This document shows positions 20,242-30,549 of a stretch of 64,000 nt of DNA, piece after piece. How positions within the stretch are numbered: the stretch's first letter is position 1; every line of letters begins with the position of its first letter. Both the position numbers and the translations under genes were made by a program. The notes beneath the pieces are model-generated. The model saw nothing but the letters and a program-made list of their open reading frames with translations, ran no database searches and had not been told where the DNA came from. Source of the DNA: Paralcaligenes ureilyticus (GTDB lineage: Bacteria; Pseudomonadota; Gammaproteobacteria; Burkholderiales; Burkholderiaceae_B); contig NZ_SMAJ01000012.1 in assembly GCF_004346225.1 (NCBI RefSeq), positions 1 to 64,000 on the forward strand. The letters run 5' to 3'.

Positions 20242-21879
20242 ATGCCGGAATCGTTGTCAGCTGACTTTGTCGTAATCGGCTCGGGAATCATAGGTTCGTT
20301 GACAGCCCACAGGCTTTTGAAACAAGGCGCGTCGGTTGTCATTCTTGAAGCCGGGCCACGTGTTACCCGCGGTGAAATCGTCGGCCGCTTCCGGAATTCG
20401 CCGCGCAAGAGCGACTGGATGTCGCCTTACCCGCCATCGCCCTGGGCACCGCACCCAATCTATCAGCCCAAAGATAATGGCTACTTGGTACAAGCCGGGC
20501 CCTATCCCTACCCCGCGGAATACATTCGCCAGGTCGGCGGCACAACGTGGCACTGGGCCGCCCAGGCCTGGCGCGTGGTGCCCAACGATTTGCGGATCAA
20601 AAGCTTGTATGGGGTGGGTGTCGATTGGCCGCTCACCTACGAGGAGCTCGACCCTTTTTATCAGGAAGCCGAAGAAATCATGGGCGTCTCGGGCTTGCCC
20701 AACACCGGCTCGCCGCGCAGCAAGCCTTTTCCGATGGAGCCTGTGGCAGAAATCTGGGCCATGCGCCGGATTCGCGAACGAATCGCGCCCGGCGGTTACG
20801 AGCTTGTGGGCAACACCACGGCGCGCAACAGCCGCAGCTATGGCGGGCGGCCCGCCTGTTGCGGCAACAATAGCTGCCAGCCGATCTGTCCGATCGACGC
20901 TCAATACCACGGCGGCATTGCGGCAGCCGACGCCGAAGCTGCCGGCGCAAAACTGATCCCGAACGCCGTCGTCTACAAGATCGAGCATGACTCACAAGGC
21001 CGTATCGCGGCCGTTCATTATTACGACCCCAACAAGACCTCGCACCGCGTCACAGGCAAGACCTTTATCCTGGCGGCCAACGGAATTGAAAGCCCGAAAC
21101 TGTTATTGATATCGACAAGCGACAAATACCCCAACGGCCTGGCCAACAGTTCCGGCATGGTGGGCCGTCACCTGATGGATCACCCCAGCACATCGATCAC
21201 CTTCGATGCCGACGAAGAACTATGGCTGGGCCGCGGCCCGCAAAGCCCCAGTTCCATCAATACCATGCGCGACGGAGCGTTTCGCACCGAGCATTCGGCA
21301 TACCGTCTCGATTTCACCAACATCTCGCGGGTGCTGGGCGCCACACAGGCCTTGATCGACGCGGGCGTCTACGGTATTGAGCTGGAAAAGCGGCTGCGCC
21401 ATAGTGCAGCCTATGAAATGAGCCTGAAAAACGTGCTGGAAGTACTGCCCCATCCGGAAAATCGCATCACAATCAGTACCCAAAAAGACGCCATGGGTAT
21501 CCCCAAACCTGAAGCGCACTATGCCATCGACGATTACACGCGCAGAGGGGCCGAGGTATCGAGCAAGGATTTCGCGCGTATTGCCGAACTGATGGGCGGC
21601 ACGAATCTGCGCTACAGCAAAGAAGGCAGTTTCGCCAACAACCAGCACATCACGGGCACCATGAGCATGGGCAAAGACCCCAAGACGTCGGTTGTCGACA
21701 GCTACGGGCGCACGCACGACCACGAGAATCTGTTCATCGCCAGCACCGGCATCATGCCGACCGCCGCTACCTGTAATTCGACCATGACCGGGTTGGCGCT
21801 GGCATTGCGCACCGCCGAGCACATACTCCCGACGCAAAAAAACGGGCAGGCGCCGAACTCGCCCATATCGAAATCCTGA
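20242..21879 (+). CDS. FAD-dependent GMC-family dehydrogenase (catalytic subunit)
   Basis: The 545-residue flavoprotein oxidises a sugar, polyol or aldonate in the periplasm. The FAD motif GSGIIGSLTAHRLL is at residues 13-26, with Glu in VVILEAG. Four cysteines, C206, C207, C212 and C216 (ACCGNNSCQPICP), match the region that binds a 3Fe-4S cluster in FAD-glucose dehydrogenase. The C-terminal catalytic His and Asn lie in NNQHITGTMSMG and CNSTMTGLALAL. It has no signal peptide, consistent with co-export by the small subunit. The exact sugar is not predictable; glucose, gluconate and sorbitol are all plausible. Confidence 0.88.
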   Translation: MPESLSADFVVIGSGIIGSLTAHRLLKQGASVVILEAGPRVTRGEIVGRFRNSPRKSDWMSPYPPSPWAPHPIYQPKDNGYLVQAGPYPYPAEYIRQVGGTTWHWAAQAWRVVPNDLRIKSLYGVGVDWPLTYEELDPFYQEAEEIMGVSGLPNTGSPRSKPFPMEPVAEIWAMRRIRERIAPGGYELVGNTTARNSRSYGGRPACCGNNSCQPICPIDAQYHGGIAAADAEAAGAKLIPNAVVYKIEHDSQGRIAAVHYYDPNKTSHRVTGKTFILAANGIESPKLLLISTSDKYPNGLANSSGMVGRHLMDHPSTSITFDADEELWLGRGPQSPSSINTMRDGAFRTEHSAYRLDFTNISRVLGATQALIDAGVYGIELEKRLRHSAAYEMSLKNVLEVLPHPENRITISTQKDAMGIPKPEAHYAIDDYTRRGAEVSSKDFARIAELMGGTNLRYSKEGSFANNQHITGTMSMGKDPKTSVVDSYGRTHDHENLFIASTGIMPTAATCNSTMTGLALALRTAEHILPTQKNGQAPNSPISKS

Positions 21880-21895
21880 CTACAGGTAGGCCTCA

Positions 21896-23287
21896 ATGAA
21901 ATTCATGACACGCCTGCAATGTGACTTCGCCGCTGCTGTCATGGCACTGGCAAGCCTGAGCGTTTGCGCCGCCGCAACCACCAATACGGCCAGCACCGAA
22001 CTAATCCAGCGCGGCCAATATCTGGCGACGGCGGGCGATTGCATTGCCTGCCACACCGCGACCGGGGGTAAACCGTTCGCAGGCGGATTGCTGCTGTCGA
22101 CGCCGGTGGGCGACATCGTATCCACCAACATTACGCCGTCCAAAACGAACGGCATCGGCCATTACACGCTGGAACAATTTACCAATGCCTTGCGCAAGGG
22201 GGTGCGCGCCGATGGGCAGCACCTGTACCCGGCCATGCCTTACACCTCCTACGCAAAGGTCACCGACGACGACATCAAGGCGATGTACGCCTACTTCATG
22301 CAAGCGGTGGAACCGGTAGATGCTTCTCCACCATCCACGAACTTGCCTTTTCCTTTCAACATCCGCCTGTCGATGGCGGGGTGGAATCTGCTATTCCTCG
22401 ACGACAAGCCATACAAGCCCGTGCCGGACAAAGGCGAACTATGGAATCGCGGCGCCTATCTGACACAAGGGCTGACTCATTGCAGCGCCTGCCATACACC
22501 GCGCAACATAATGATGGCGGAAGATTTTTCGCGCAACCTGGGCGGCGGCGAAGTCGGCACCTGGTACGCGCCCAATATCACCTCGGACGCCAACAGCGGC
22601 ATTGGCGGCTGGAGCGAACAGGAAATCATCAGCTACTTGCAGCTTGGCCATGCCGATGGCAAAGGCCAGGCGGCCGGCCCTATGGCCGAAGCCATCGACC
22701 ACAGCTTGCGGCACCTGAACGCGGCCGACCTGCGTGCAATCGCCGTGTATCTAAAAACCGTACCTGCCTTGCATGATGCAGCGGATACCCGCCCAGTCTA
22801 TGTCTGGGGAACGGCCGGCGACGACCTGAACAGCATACGCGGCGTGCCGCTACCCAAGAATCTGGACCAAATGACAGGCCCGCAACTCTATGACGCCAAT
22901 TGCGCAAGCTGCCACCAGGCGCGCGGGCAAGGCAGTCCGGACGGCGGCCTGCCGGCCCTGTTTCACAATACCGCGCTGGGCAGAACCAATACCAACAATC
23001 TGGTCATGGTGCTGCTTGACGGCATAGAGCGGCGTCCCGACGCCCCCGATGTGTTGATGCCCGGTTTCAGGGCGCAACTATCCGACATTCAAATCGCAAC
23101 GCTAGGCACGTACCTGACGCAGCACTACGGCAACCCGGGTGCCAACGTCACCGTCGAACAGGTAAAAACATTAAGGGCCGGCGGCGAACCATCCCATTTG
23201 ATCTGGTTCGCGCGAGTCGGCATGATCATCGCCGGCCTGCTGCTCGTGGCGCTCTTTCTGCTTGGTGCGCGCAAGCGCGGGAAATAG
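21896..23287 (+). CDS. Membrane-anchored triheme cytochrome c subunit
   Basis: The 463-residue cytochrome passes electrons from the flavoprotein to the quinone pool or terminal oxidase. It has an N-terminal signal peptide, three CXXCH heme sites (CIACH at residues 49-53, CSACH near 197 and CASCH near 339) and a C-terminal transmembrane anchor (VGMIIAGLLLVALFLLGA). This fits the cytochrome subunit of alcohol, gluconate and sorbitol dehydrogenases. It is the last gene of the three-gene operon; repeats follow directly. Confidence 0.92.
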   Translation: MKFMTRLQCDFAAAVMALASLSVCAAATTNTASTELIQRGQYLATAGDCIACHTATGGKPFAGGLLLSTPVGDIVSTNITPSKTNGIGHYTLEQFTNALRKGVRADGQHLYPAMPYTSYAKVTDDDIKAMYAYFMQAVEPVDASPPSTNLPFPFNIRLSMAGWNLLFLDDKPYKPVPDKGELWNRGAYLTQGLTHCSACHTPRNIMMAEDFSRNLGGGEVGTWYAPNITSDANSGIGGWSEQEIISYLQLGHADGKGQAAGPMAEAIDHSLRHLNAADLRAIAVYLKTVPALHDAADTRPVYVWGTAGDDLNSIRGVPLPKNLDQMTGPQLYDANCASCHQARGQGSPDGGLPALFHNTALGRTNTNNLVMVLLDGIERRPDAPDVLMPGFRAQLSDIQIATLGTYLTQHYGNPGANVTVEQVKTLRAGGEPSHLIWFARVGMIIAGLLLVALFLLGARKRGK

Positions 23288-23290
23288 ATT

Positions 23291-23427
23291 TGGCAGCCAC
23301 AAGGGCTGCCACTACATTGGCAACCGGTACGTTTTCGTAGCGGCAGCCCTTGTGGCTGCCATCGGCGTTCTATAGATACCACCCCGCCCATCAACGATTT
23401 TGCCACCCACAAGGGGTGGCGCCACAT
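23291..23427. repeat. REP-like cluster (three hairpins)
   Basis: A head-to-head pair with GGCAGCC stems (23291-23362) is followed by a hairpin with a different stem, GCCACCC/GGGTGGC (23401-23427). The spacer before the third copy (AGATACCACCC) also occurs before the equivalent copy at 38004, so the combination is itself repeated. The cluster separates the dehydrogenase and TRAP operons. Confidence 0.88.
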
Positions 23428-23469
23428 TATTGGCGGCCCAGCCACAAATCTTACAAAAACCTGAAATTT

Positions 23470-23498
23470 TTGACAAATACGCCCATCGCCGGTACAGT
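23470..23498 (+). promoter_or_regulatory. Sigma-70-type promoter of the TRAP operon
   Basis: TTGACA (23470-23475) and TACAGT (23493-23498) are separated by 17 bp, 56 bp before the dctP ATG. A nearly consensus -35 and standard spacing make this a good candidate. Confidence 0.55.
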
Positions 23499-23526
23499 TC
23501 GGGTCATATCTACACACGATAGATAG

Positions 23527-24558
<1,032 letters not shown>

Positions 24559-24583
24559 GACCTGGCCAAATAATTTTTCGGGG

Positions 24584-25138
24584 ATGCGGATGAAATTCAT
24601 CTGGCTCGAGCGGCTGGAAGAAGGCTTGATTGCCTTTCTTCTTGCCGCCATGACACTGGTTACGTTCATGCAGGTCGTTGCGCGCTATGGGTTCAACCAC
24701 AGCTTTGTGTGGGCGCTTGAACTCACCACCTACCTGTTCGGCGCGCTGATCTTTATCGGAATGTCTTACGGTGTGCGGGTCGGCGCACACATAGGCGTCG
24801 ATGCCCTGGTCAAAATTCTTCCCGCATCGCTTGCCCGCCGTGTCGCCGTCGTTGCAAGCCTGCTTTGCCTGCTTTATGCCGCCATTGTTTTTATAGGCGG
24901 CTGGGTTTATGTCGCCAAAATGGTCGAGATCGGCATCCTGGCGCAAGACCTGCCCATACCGCAATGGGTGCCTCGGCTGGTCTTGCCCATCGGCTTCGCC
25001 CTGCTATTCATACGCTTTGCGCAAGTGCTGTTCGGGTTGCTTACCGGCAAAGGAAACCATTTGTTGGGCGATGAAGTTGAAGACGCGCTCAAATATCGCT
25101 CCGACACAGACAGCCATTACACACCGGAGCACAAATGA
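24584..25138 (+). CDS. dctQ: TRAP transporter small permease (DctQ)
   Basis: The 184-residue protein has four predicted transmembrane helices (starting LEEGLIAFLLAAMTLVTFMQVVARY) and the family motif FVWALELTTYLFGALIFIG. It pairs with DctM to form the Na+-coupled permease. The start is the ATG at 24584 or the next one at 24590. Its end overlaps the dctM start by 4 nt (ATGA). Confidence 0.9.
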   Translation: MRMKFIWLERLEEGLIAFLLAAMTLVTFMQVVARYGFNHSFVWALELTTYLFGALIFIGMSYGVRVGAHIGVDALVKILPASLARRVAVVASLLCLLYAAIVFIGGWVYVAKMVEIGILAQDLPIPQWVPRLVLPIGFALLFIRFAQVLFGLLTGKGNHLLGDEVEDALKYRSDTDSHYTPEHK

Positions 25139-26412
25139 CAACCGGCGCGCTATTCATAATGTTGTTCGTGTTCATGTTCATGGGAATGCCCGTGGCAGTC
25201 GCGCTGGGCCTGTCGTCCATACTCACCATCATCGCATTCGGCCACGATTCACTGGCCTCGATGTCGCTGAAAATGTTCGAAACCTCCGAACACTTTACGT
25301 TGATGGCCATCCCGTTTTTCGTACTCGCTGGCGCCTTCATGACCACTGGCGGCGTGGCCAAGCGCATGATCCGTTTTGCGATCGCCGCCGTCGGCCATCT
25401 GCATGGCGGGCTGGCCATCGCTTCGGTGTTGGCCTGTGTGCTTTTTGCGGCCGTTTCGGGTTCTTCGCCTGCAACAGTCGTCGCGGTGGGTTCGATCGTC
25501 ATCGCCGGCATGGTGCGCTCGGGTTATCCAAAATCCTTCGCGGCCGGCGTCATTTGCAATGCCGGCACGCTGGGTATCCTCATCCCGCCCTCCATTGTCA
25601 TGGTGGTGTACGGCGCCGCCACCGAAACATCGGTGGGCCGGCTCTTCATGGCGGGCGTCGTGCCGGGGCTGCTGCTTGGGCTGCTGCTGATGGTAGTGAT
25701 CTATATCGTTGCCAAGGTCAAGAATTTGCCGCGCCTGCCACGCGCCAACATGGGCGAAGTCCTGGTCGCCGGGCGCGATTCATTCTGGGGGCTGATGCTT
25801 ATCGTCATCATCCTGGGCGGGATCTATGGCGGCGTCTTCACACCCACCGAAGCCGCCGCGGTCGCTGCCGTCTATGCCTTCATCGTGGCGGTTTTCATCT
25901 ATCGCGACATCGGCATGCGACAGGTCCCATCGGTGCTAATCGATGCGGCCAAGGTCACGGTCATGTTGATGTTCATCATCGCCAATGCTTTGTTGTTCGC
26001 GCATGTGCTCACCACCGAACGCATCCCGCAAATGATCGCCGAACAAATCGTGGCCTGGGATATGCCCGCCTGGCAGTTCCTGATTGTCGTCAATATCTTG
26101 CTTTTGATCGCCGGCGCCTTCATGGAACCCACCGGCATTATCCTGATTCTGGCCCCCATCCTGTTTCCCATCGCCATGAAACTGGGCATCGACCCCGTTC
26201 ACCTGGGAATTATTATCGTTGTGAACCTGGAAATCGGCATGGTCACGCCACCCATAGGCCTGAACCTGTTCGTCACCGCGGGCATTACCAATATGTCTAT
26301 CGGACAAGTCGTGCGAGCGGCCATGCCGTGGCTATCAGTGCTGCTCGCCTTCCTGGTACTGGTCACGTATGTGCCCATTATTTCGCTATGGCTGCCAAAT
26401 ATGGGGTTTTAG
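25135..26412 (+). CDS. dctM: TRAP transporter large permease (DctM)
   Basis: The 425-residue permease has the many hydrophobic helices and signature segments of DctM: GMPVAVALGLSS at the start, GSSPATVVAVGSI, GYPKSFAAGVICNAGTLGIL and the C-terminal GMVTPPIGLNLFVTAGI. It performs Na+-driven import of the ligand delivered by DctP. Translation is coupled to dctQ through the ATGA overlap. A single repeat hairpin follows 13 bp after the stop. Confidence 0.93.
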   Translation: MTTGALFIMLFVFMFMGMPVAVALGLSSILTIIAFGHDSLASMSLKMFETSEHFTLMAIPFFVLAGAFMTTGGVAKRMIRFAIAAVGHLHGGLAIASVLACVLFAAVSGSSPATVVAVGSIVIAGMVRSGYPKSFAAGVICNAGTLGILIPPSIVMVVYGAATETSVGRLFMAGVVPGLLLGLLLMVVIYIVAKVKNLPRLPRANMGEVLVAGRDSFWGLMLIVIILGGIYGGVFTPTEAAAVAAVYAFIVAVFIYRDIGMRQVPSVLIDAAKVTVMLMFIIANALLFAHVLTTERIPQMIAEQIVAWDMPAWQFLIVVNILLLIAGAFMEPTGIILILAPILFPIAMKLGIDPVHLGIIIVVNLEIGMVTPPIGLNLFVTAGITNMSIGQVVRAAMPWLSVLLAFLVLVTYVPIISLWLPNMGF

Positions 26413-26424
26413 GCAAGAATGCCT

Positions 26425-26451
26425 TGTAGCGGCACCCCTTGTGGGTGCCAT
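26425..26451. repeat. Single REP-like hairpin
   Basis: One GGCACCC-type hairpin with 5' TGTAGC flank sits between the convergent dctM and MaoC-like genes. Confidence 0.85.
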
Positions 26452-26480
26452 AACCTTCAAAATCATTCCCGAATATCCAA

Positions 26481-26897
26481 TCACCCCTCCCGCACGACAC
26501 GCAATCTGACATGCACGGTCGCAGCCTTAACGGCATCGCCTAATTCACACACGGCCGTGTATTGCCCTTCTACATAGCGCTCGGTTTCTTTTGTCGAATC
26601 CGGATCCAGCAACCAGGTCAAATGAATTTCGTCGCCTGGCAGCACTGGATGAAAAAAACTTGATTTGACGTCGAGCAGTTTAATGGGAAGCGTCGCCATT
26701 TGGCGTGTCAGGGCTGCCAATGCAGCGCCCACTACCTGTACTCCTGGCAAAGGCGTGTCTTTGAATCCGGCACGCATTGCCAGGTCTTGCGAGGAGTGAA
26801 CAGGATGTCCACCTCCGACCGAAGCCAGATACGCAGCCAGTTGCCGGGCTTCGATTTGAAAGGACTCTTGCCATTTATCGACCAATAAAGATTTCAT
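26481..26897 (-). CDS. MaoC-like hot-dog-fold protein
   Basis: The 138-residue product resembles MaoC-type hydratase/dehydratase domains: an N-terminal helix region, the segment HPVHSSQDLAMRAGFKDTPLPGVQVVGA (HPxH followed by the hydratase helix) and the later beta-strand part SSFFHPVLPGDEIHLTW. Typical substrates are enoyl-CoA esters. I start at the ATG at 26897, which has GGAG 9 nt upstream; a longer frame starts at 26924. It stands alone and is convergent with the TRAP operon. Confidence 0.75.
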   Translation of the reverse strand: MKSLLVDKWQESFQIEARQLAAYLASVGGGHPVHSSQDLAMRAGFKDTPLPGVQVVGAALAALTRQMATLPIKLLDVKSSFFHPVLPGDEIHLTWLLDPDSTKETERYVEGQYTAVCELGDAVKAATVHVRLRVVREG

Positions 26898-27003
26898 CAG
26901 GAAATCTCCATGAAATTCCAGCACTCAAAGCACACAGATAGCATAGGGCCCGCCTTTGACAAACGACCTTCGCCGGATTCAATCGCCCCGACGCGCCTTC
27001 ATA

Positions 27004-27247
27004 TCACATGACCGGCACGCAGGAGGTCTTGCTGTTCTTGTGAAATACCGCGCCCCAATACAGGGCGTCGTATTGCACAGGAAAGCGCCTGATCACATGG
27101 CGCCCATATTGATCCAATACGGGCGGTACCAGATCGCCCGGGGGAAACCGGAAAAACGTGTCGCGGTAAAAGAATGTGAGTGAAATGGATAGACGGATTC
27201 TGGCCCAGGCAGCACGTTTTGGGCTTAATCCTAATTCTACGCTTCAG
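27004..27247 (-). pseudogene. Possible gene remnant, coding-like C-terminal fragment
   Basis: On the minus strand a frame opens after a stop near 27250 and ends with TGA at 27004-27006. Its last 60 or so codons have codon choice like real genes here and read as LTFFYRDTFFRFPPGD through VQYDALYWGAVFHKNSK to PVM. No ATG or GTG occurs at the front, so it looks like the tail of a decayed gene or one started at a rare codon. I do not recognise the family. The remainder of 26898-27370 shows nothing else. Confidence 0.3.
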
Positions 27248-27370
27248 CCCAGGCGCCCCTCCCTGGCCGCATATTCAACCATTCGTAAATAAACCGCTCG
27301 TACAATCATTTCCCGGAATCATTCCCGCATGGGAAACAAGCCACTTTCATTGGCGTACGCACGAGGAGTC

Positions 27371-28579
27371 ATGGACATGGATGGTCACAGGAGCGGTGCC
27401 GACGCATTATTCATTTTGCTCGGCGCGATATTGATTCTTGCCATGCATGCCGGTTTTGCCTTCCTCGAGCTGGGGACGGTGCGCAAAAAAAATCAGGTCA
27501 ACGCTCTGGTCAAGATTCTGGCCGACTTCGCCGTTTCCACGATGGCGTATTTTTTCGTGGGCTATTACGTCGCCTATGGCACTACCTTCTATAGCGGCGC
27601 CGACGTGCTGTCGGCGAGAAATGGCTTTGAACTCGTCAAATTCTTCTTCTTGCTGACTTTTGCCGCCGCTATTCCTGCGATTATTTCAGGCGGCATGGCC
27701 GAACGCGCCAAGTTTTATCCTCAGCTATTCGCGACCGCCGTATTGGTAGGTCTGATCTACCCCTTTTTTGAAGGCATAGCCTGGAACCACCATTTTGGGG
27801 TCCAGGCGTGGCTCCAGTCCACGTTCTCCGCTCCATTTCACGATTTTGCCGGATCGGTCGTGGTGCATGCGGTCGGCGGCTGGATTGCATTGCCGGCCGT
27901 GCTGCTGCTGGGCGCGCGACGCGGCCGCTATACGAAAACAGGCGCCGTGGCTGCCCACCCTCCTTCCAACATTCCTTTTCTGGCCCTGGGCGCCTGGATA
28001 TTGACGGTCGGCTGGTTCGGTTTCAATGTCATGAGCGCGCAAACGCTGGACAAGATGAATGGCCTGGTCGCCATGAATTCCCTGATGGCGATGGCTGGAG
28101 GAACGCTGGTGGCTCTGGTGCTGGGGAAAAACGACCCGGGCTTCATTCACAACGGCCCCTTGGCGGGCCTGATCGCCATCTGCGCGGGCTCCGATCTGAT
28201 GCATCCACTGGGCGCGCTGCTAACTGGTGCCGTTGCCTCAGGCATCTTCGTCTGGATGTTCACGCTGACCCAAAACAAATGGAAGATCGATGATGTGCTT
28301 GGAGTCTGGCCATTGCACGGCCTGTGCGGCACATGGGGTGGGCTGGCTGTGGGAATTTTCGGACACAAGGCCCTGGGCGGAATGGGCGGCGTATCGTTCA
28401 TGTCGCAGTTGATCGGGACGTTGCTGGGCATCACGGTGGCACTGGCCGGAGGATATGTGCTGTACGCCGGCCTGAAAAAATGCGTCGGAATCCGGCTCGA
28501 TCCCGAGCAGGAATTCGACGGAGCTGATTTATCGATCCATCGGATATCGTCGACCTCGGACCGCGAAACCACTTGGTGA
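27371..28579 (+). CDS. amt: Ammonium transporter (Amt family)
   Basis: The 402-residue channel conducts ammonia/ammonium across the inner membrane. Family features are ALFILLGAILILAMHAGFAFLELG in helix 1, a pore His in GSVVVHAVGGWIALPAV, and the second pore His in WPLHGLCGTWGGLA. The start at 27371 has GAGGAG upstream; the frame extends 14 codons further. It lacks the cleavable signal present in E. coli AmtB, and no glnK gene is adjacent. In the 446 bp before it a clear promoter is not visible. Confidence 0.92.
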   Translation: MDMDGHRSGADALFILLGAILILAMHAGFAFLELGTVRKKNQVNALVKILADFAVSTMAYFFVGYYVAYGTTFYSGADVLSARNGFELVKFFFLLTFAAAIPAIISGGMAERAKFYPQLFATAVLVGLIYPFFEGIAWNHHFGVQAWLQSTFSAPFHDFAGSVVVHAVGGWIALPAVLLLGARRGRYTKTGAVAAHPPSNIPFLALGAWILTVGWFGFNVMSAQTLDKMNGLVAMNSLMAMAGGTLVALVLGKNDPGFIHNGPLAGLIAICAGSDLMHPLGALLTGAVASGIFVWMFTLTQNKWKIDDVLGVWPLHGLCGTWGGLAVGIFGHKALGGMGGVSFMSQLIGTLLGITVALAGGYVLYAGLKKCVGIRLDPEQEFDGADLSIHRISSTSDRETTW

Positions 28580-28661
28580 CGCTACGTAGCGCGCCGACAG
28601 GTTAAAATGCCGGATTGGCCGCGAGAAATCGCCGCGCCCGAACACCTTATTCAGGAATATT

Positions 28662-29766
28662 ATGGAAGCCGAACGTCAAAACCTACTTGCTGCCCGTCTG
28701 AACGATTACGAAGAACGGCAGCAGGGACTTCGGAGGTATCTTTGACTTCGATGCCAAATCTGAACGCCTGCAGGTTGTCAACGCCGAGCTCGAAAACCCG
28801 GATGTCTGGAACGACCCCAAACACGCCCAGGAGCTAGGCCGGGAAAAGAAAAGCCTGGAAAATACCGTACACACCCTGTCAGAACTGGGCACGGGCCTGG
28901 CCGATTCAAAAGAACTTTTCGAGCTTGCCCTGGCCGATCACGACGACAGCACGCTATTGGCCATCGAGCATGACTGCGACGGCTATGGCGCACGGCTCGA
29001 TGCGATGGAGTTTCGGCGCATGTTCTCCAACCCGGCCGATCCTTTCAACTGTTTTCTGGATATCCAGTCCGGTGCCGGCGGCACCGAAGCGCAAGACTGG
29101 GCGTCTATTCTTTTGCGCCAATACCTGCGCTACTGCGAACGCAAAGACTTCAAGGCCCAGGTCCTGGAAGAGTCCGACGGCGAAGTCGCCGGCATCAAAT
29201 CGGCCACCATCAAAATCGAAGGCGACCATGCCTTTGGCTTCCTGCGCACTGAAACCGGTGTACACCGGCTAGTCCGCAAAAGCCCCTTCGACTCGGCCAA
29301 CGGGCGCCACACTTCATTCGCCAGCGTCTTCGTCTATCCGGAAGTCGACGACTCCATCGAAGTCGAGATCAACCCGGCCGACCTGCGCATCGACACCTAT
29401 CGAGCCAGCGGCGCGGGCGGCCAGCATATTAACAAGACCGATTCGGCGGTGCGCATTACGCACGTTCCAAGCGGTATCGTCGTGCAATGCCAAAACGACC
29501 GCTCGCAGCATCGCAACCGCGCCGAGGCCATGCAAATGCTTAAATCGCGTCTGTACGAACTTGAACTGCGCGAGCGCATGGCCGCACAGCAAAAAATGGA
29601 AGATGCCAAAACCGATGTGGGCTGGGGTCACCAGATACGCTCTTATGTGCTGGACCAAAGCCGTATCAAAGATTTGCGCACGAATGTCGAAACCTCGAAC
29701 ACGCAAAAAGTGCTCGATGGCGACCTCGACATGTTTATCGAGGCCAGCCTGAAACAAGGCGTATGA
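28662..29766 (+). CDS. prfB: Peptide chain release factor 2 (with programmed +1 frameshift)
   Basis: RF2 releases peptides at UGA and UAA. The zero frame starts at ATG 28662 and meets UGA at 28743-28745 after 27 codons; after a +1 shift at CTT-TGA-C translation continues from GAC (28744) to the stop at 29766. The classic elements are present: a Shine-Dalgarno-like GGAGG just upstream, the slippery CTT and a C after UGA. The product has the GGQ motif ([10 protein letters not shown]) and the [20 protein letters not shown] segment. The second-frame part alone would lack the N terminus, so the coordinates span both frames. Confidence 0.95.
28729..28746 (+). promoter_or_regulatory. prfB programmed frameshift site
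   Basis: GGAGGTATCTTTGAC: an internal Shine-Dalgarno (GGAGG) precedes CTT TGA C. RF2 shortage lets the ribosome slip +1 at CTT, giving autoregulation. This matches the well-known E. coli site except for a shorter G run. Confidence 0.93.
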
Positions 29767-29786
29767 ATGCGCCGAGGGAGAACTAC

Positions 29787-30539
29787 ATGAATCTATCGAC
29801 CGTTGCCGTCATCAGCGGCGCATCCAAAGGCCTGGGCCAGGCGCTGGCGCTTGGGCTGATGGATCCCGGCGCGCACATTATCACCATGGCGCGCAGCCGC
29901 AACGCGAGTCTTGCGGCCCGCGCGGCCGATGCCGGCTGCACGCTGCAGCAGATCCAGGTCGACCTGAGCGACCCGCGCGCCGCCCAACGCAGCGCCACGC
30001 AAATCATGGCCGCCCTGCCTGGCGGCGCGCAACGCTATCTGCTTATCAATAACGCGGGCACGGTCGATCCAGTACGGGCCGCCGCGCAACTGGACGACGA
30101 GGCCGCCATTACCGCCGCCTTTGGCCTGAACGTGACCAGCCTCATGCTGATGAGCGCCGCGTTCCTGCGCGCCACGCGCGACCTGAAAGCCCAACGCCGG
30201 ATTCTGAACATTTCATCGGGTGCCGGCCGCAACGCCATGCCTGGCTGGGCCGTGTATTGCGCTACCAAAGCGGCCGTAGACCGATACTCGCAGGTCGTCG
30301 CGGCCGAGGCACCCGATGTACGCGTTGTTTCGCTCGCCCCAGGCGTGGTCGATACGGGGATGCAGGAACACATACGCGCAAGCGATCCCAAAGACTTCCC
30401 GGGCCTGTCGCGCTTCGTGTCCATGCACGAAGAAGGCCAGCTTGCCTCGCCCGCCGAAACGGCCGCAAAGATCCTCCGCTATATCGCCCGTGACGATTTC
30501 GGCACGACCGTGCTCGATGACATACGAAATTATTCCTGA
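29787..30539 (+). CDS. Short-chain dehydrogenase/reductase
   Basis: The 250-residue NAD(P)-dependent oxidoreductase has the Rossmann motif [11 protein letters not shown] near the N terminus, the NNAG motif ([10 protein letters not shown]), catalytic Ser in ISSGAGR and the YCATK motif (Tyr/Lys). It resembles SDRs of the YueD/sepiapterin-reductase kind. The start at 29787 has GGAG 8 nt upstream; the alternative ATG at 29763 overlaps the prfB stop. It lies between prfB and lysS and is probably co-transcribed. The substrate is unknown. Confidence 0.87.
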   Translation: MNLSTVAVISGASKGLGQALALGLMDPGAHIITMARSRNASLAARAADAGCTLQQIQVDLSDPRAAQRSATQIMAALPGGAQRYLLINNAGTVDPVRAAAQLDDEAAITAAFGLNVTSLMLMSAAFLRATRDLKAQRRILNISSGAGRNAMPGWAVYCATKAAVDRYSQVVAAEAPDVRVVSLAPGVVDTGMQEHIRASDPKDFPGLSRFVSMHEEGQLASPAETAAKILRYIARDDFGTTVLDDIRNYS

Positions 30540-30549
30540 TAGCAAAACC

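Noticed and set aside
26956-27183. 75-codon plus-strand frame before amt
   Set aside because: It lies opposite the more coding-like minus-strand fragment; no ribosome-binding site or family signal.
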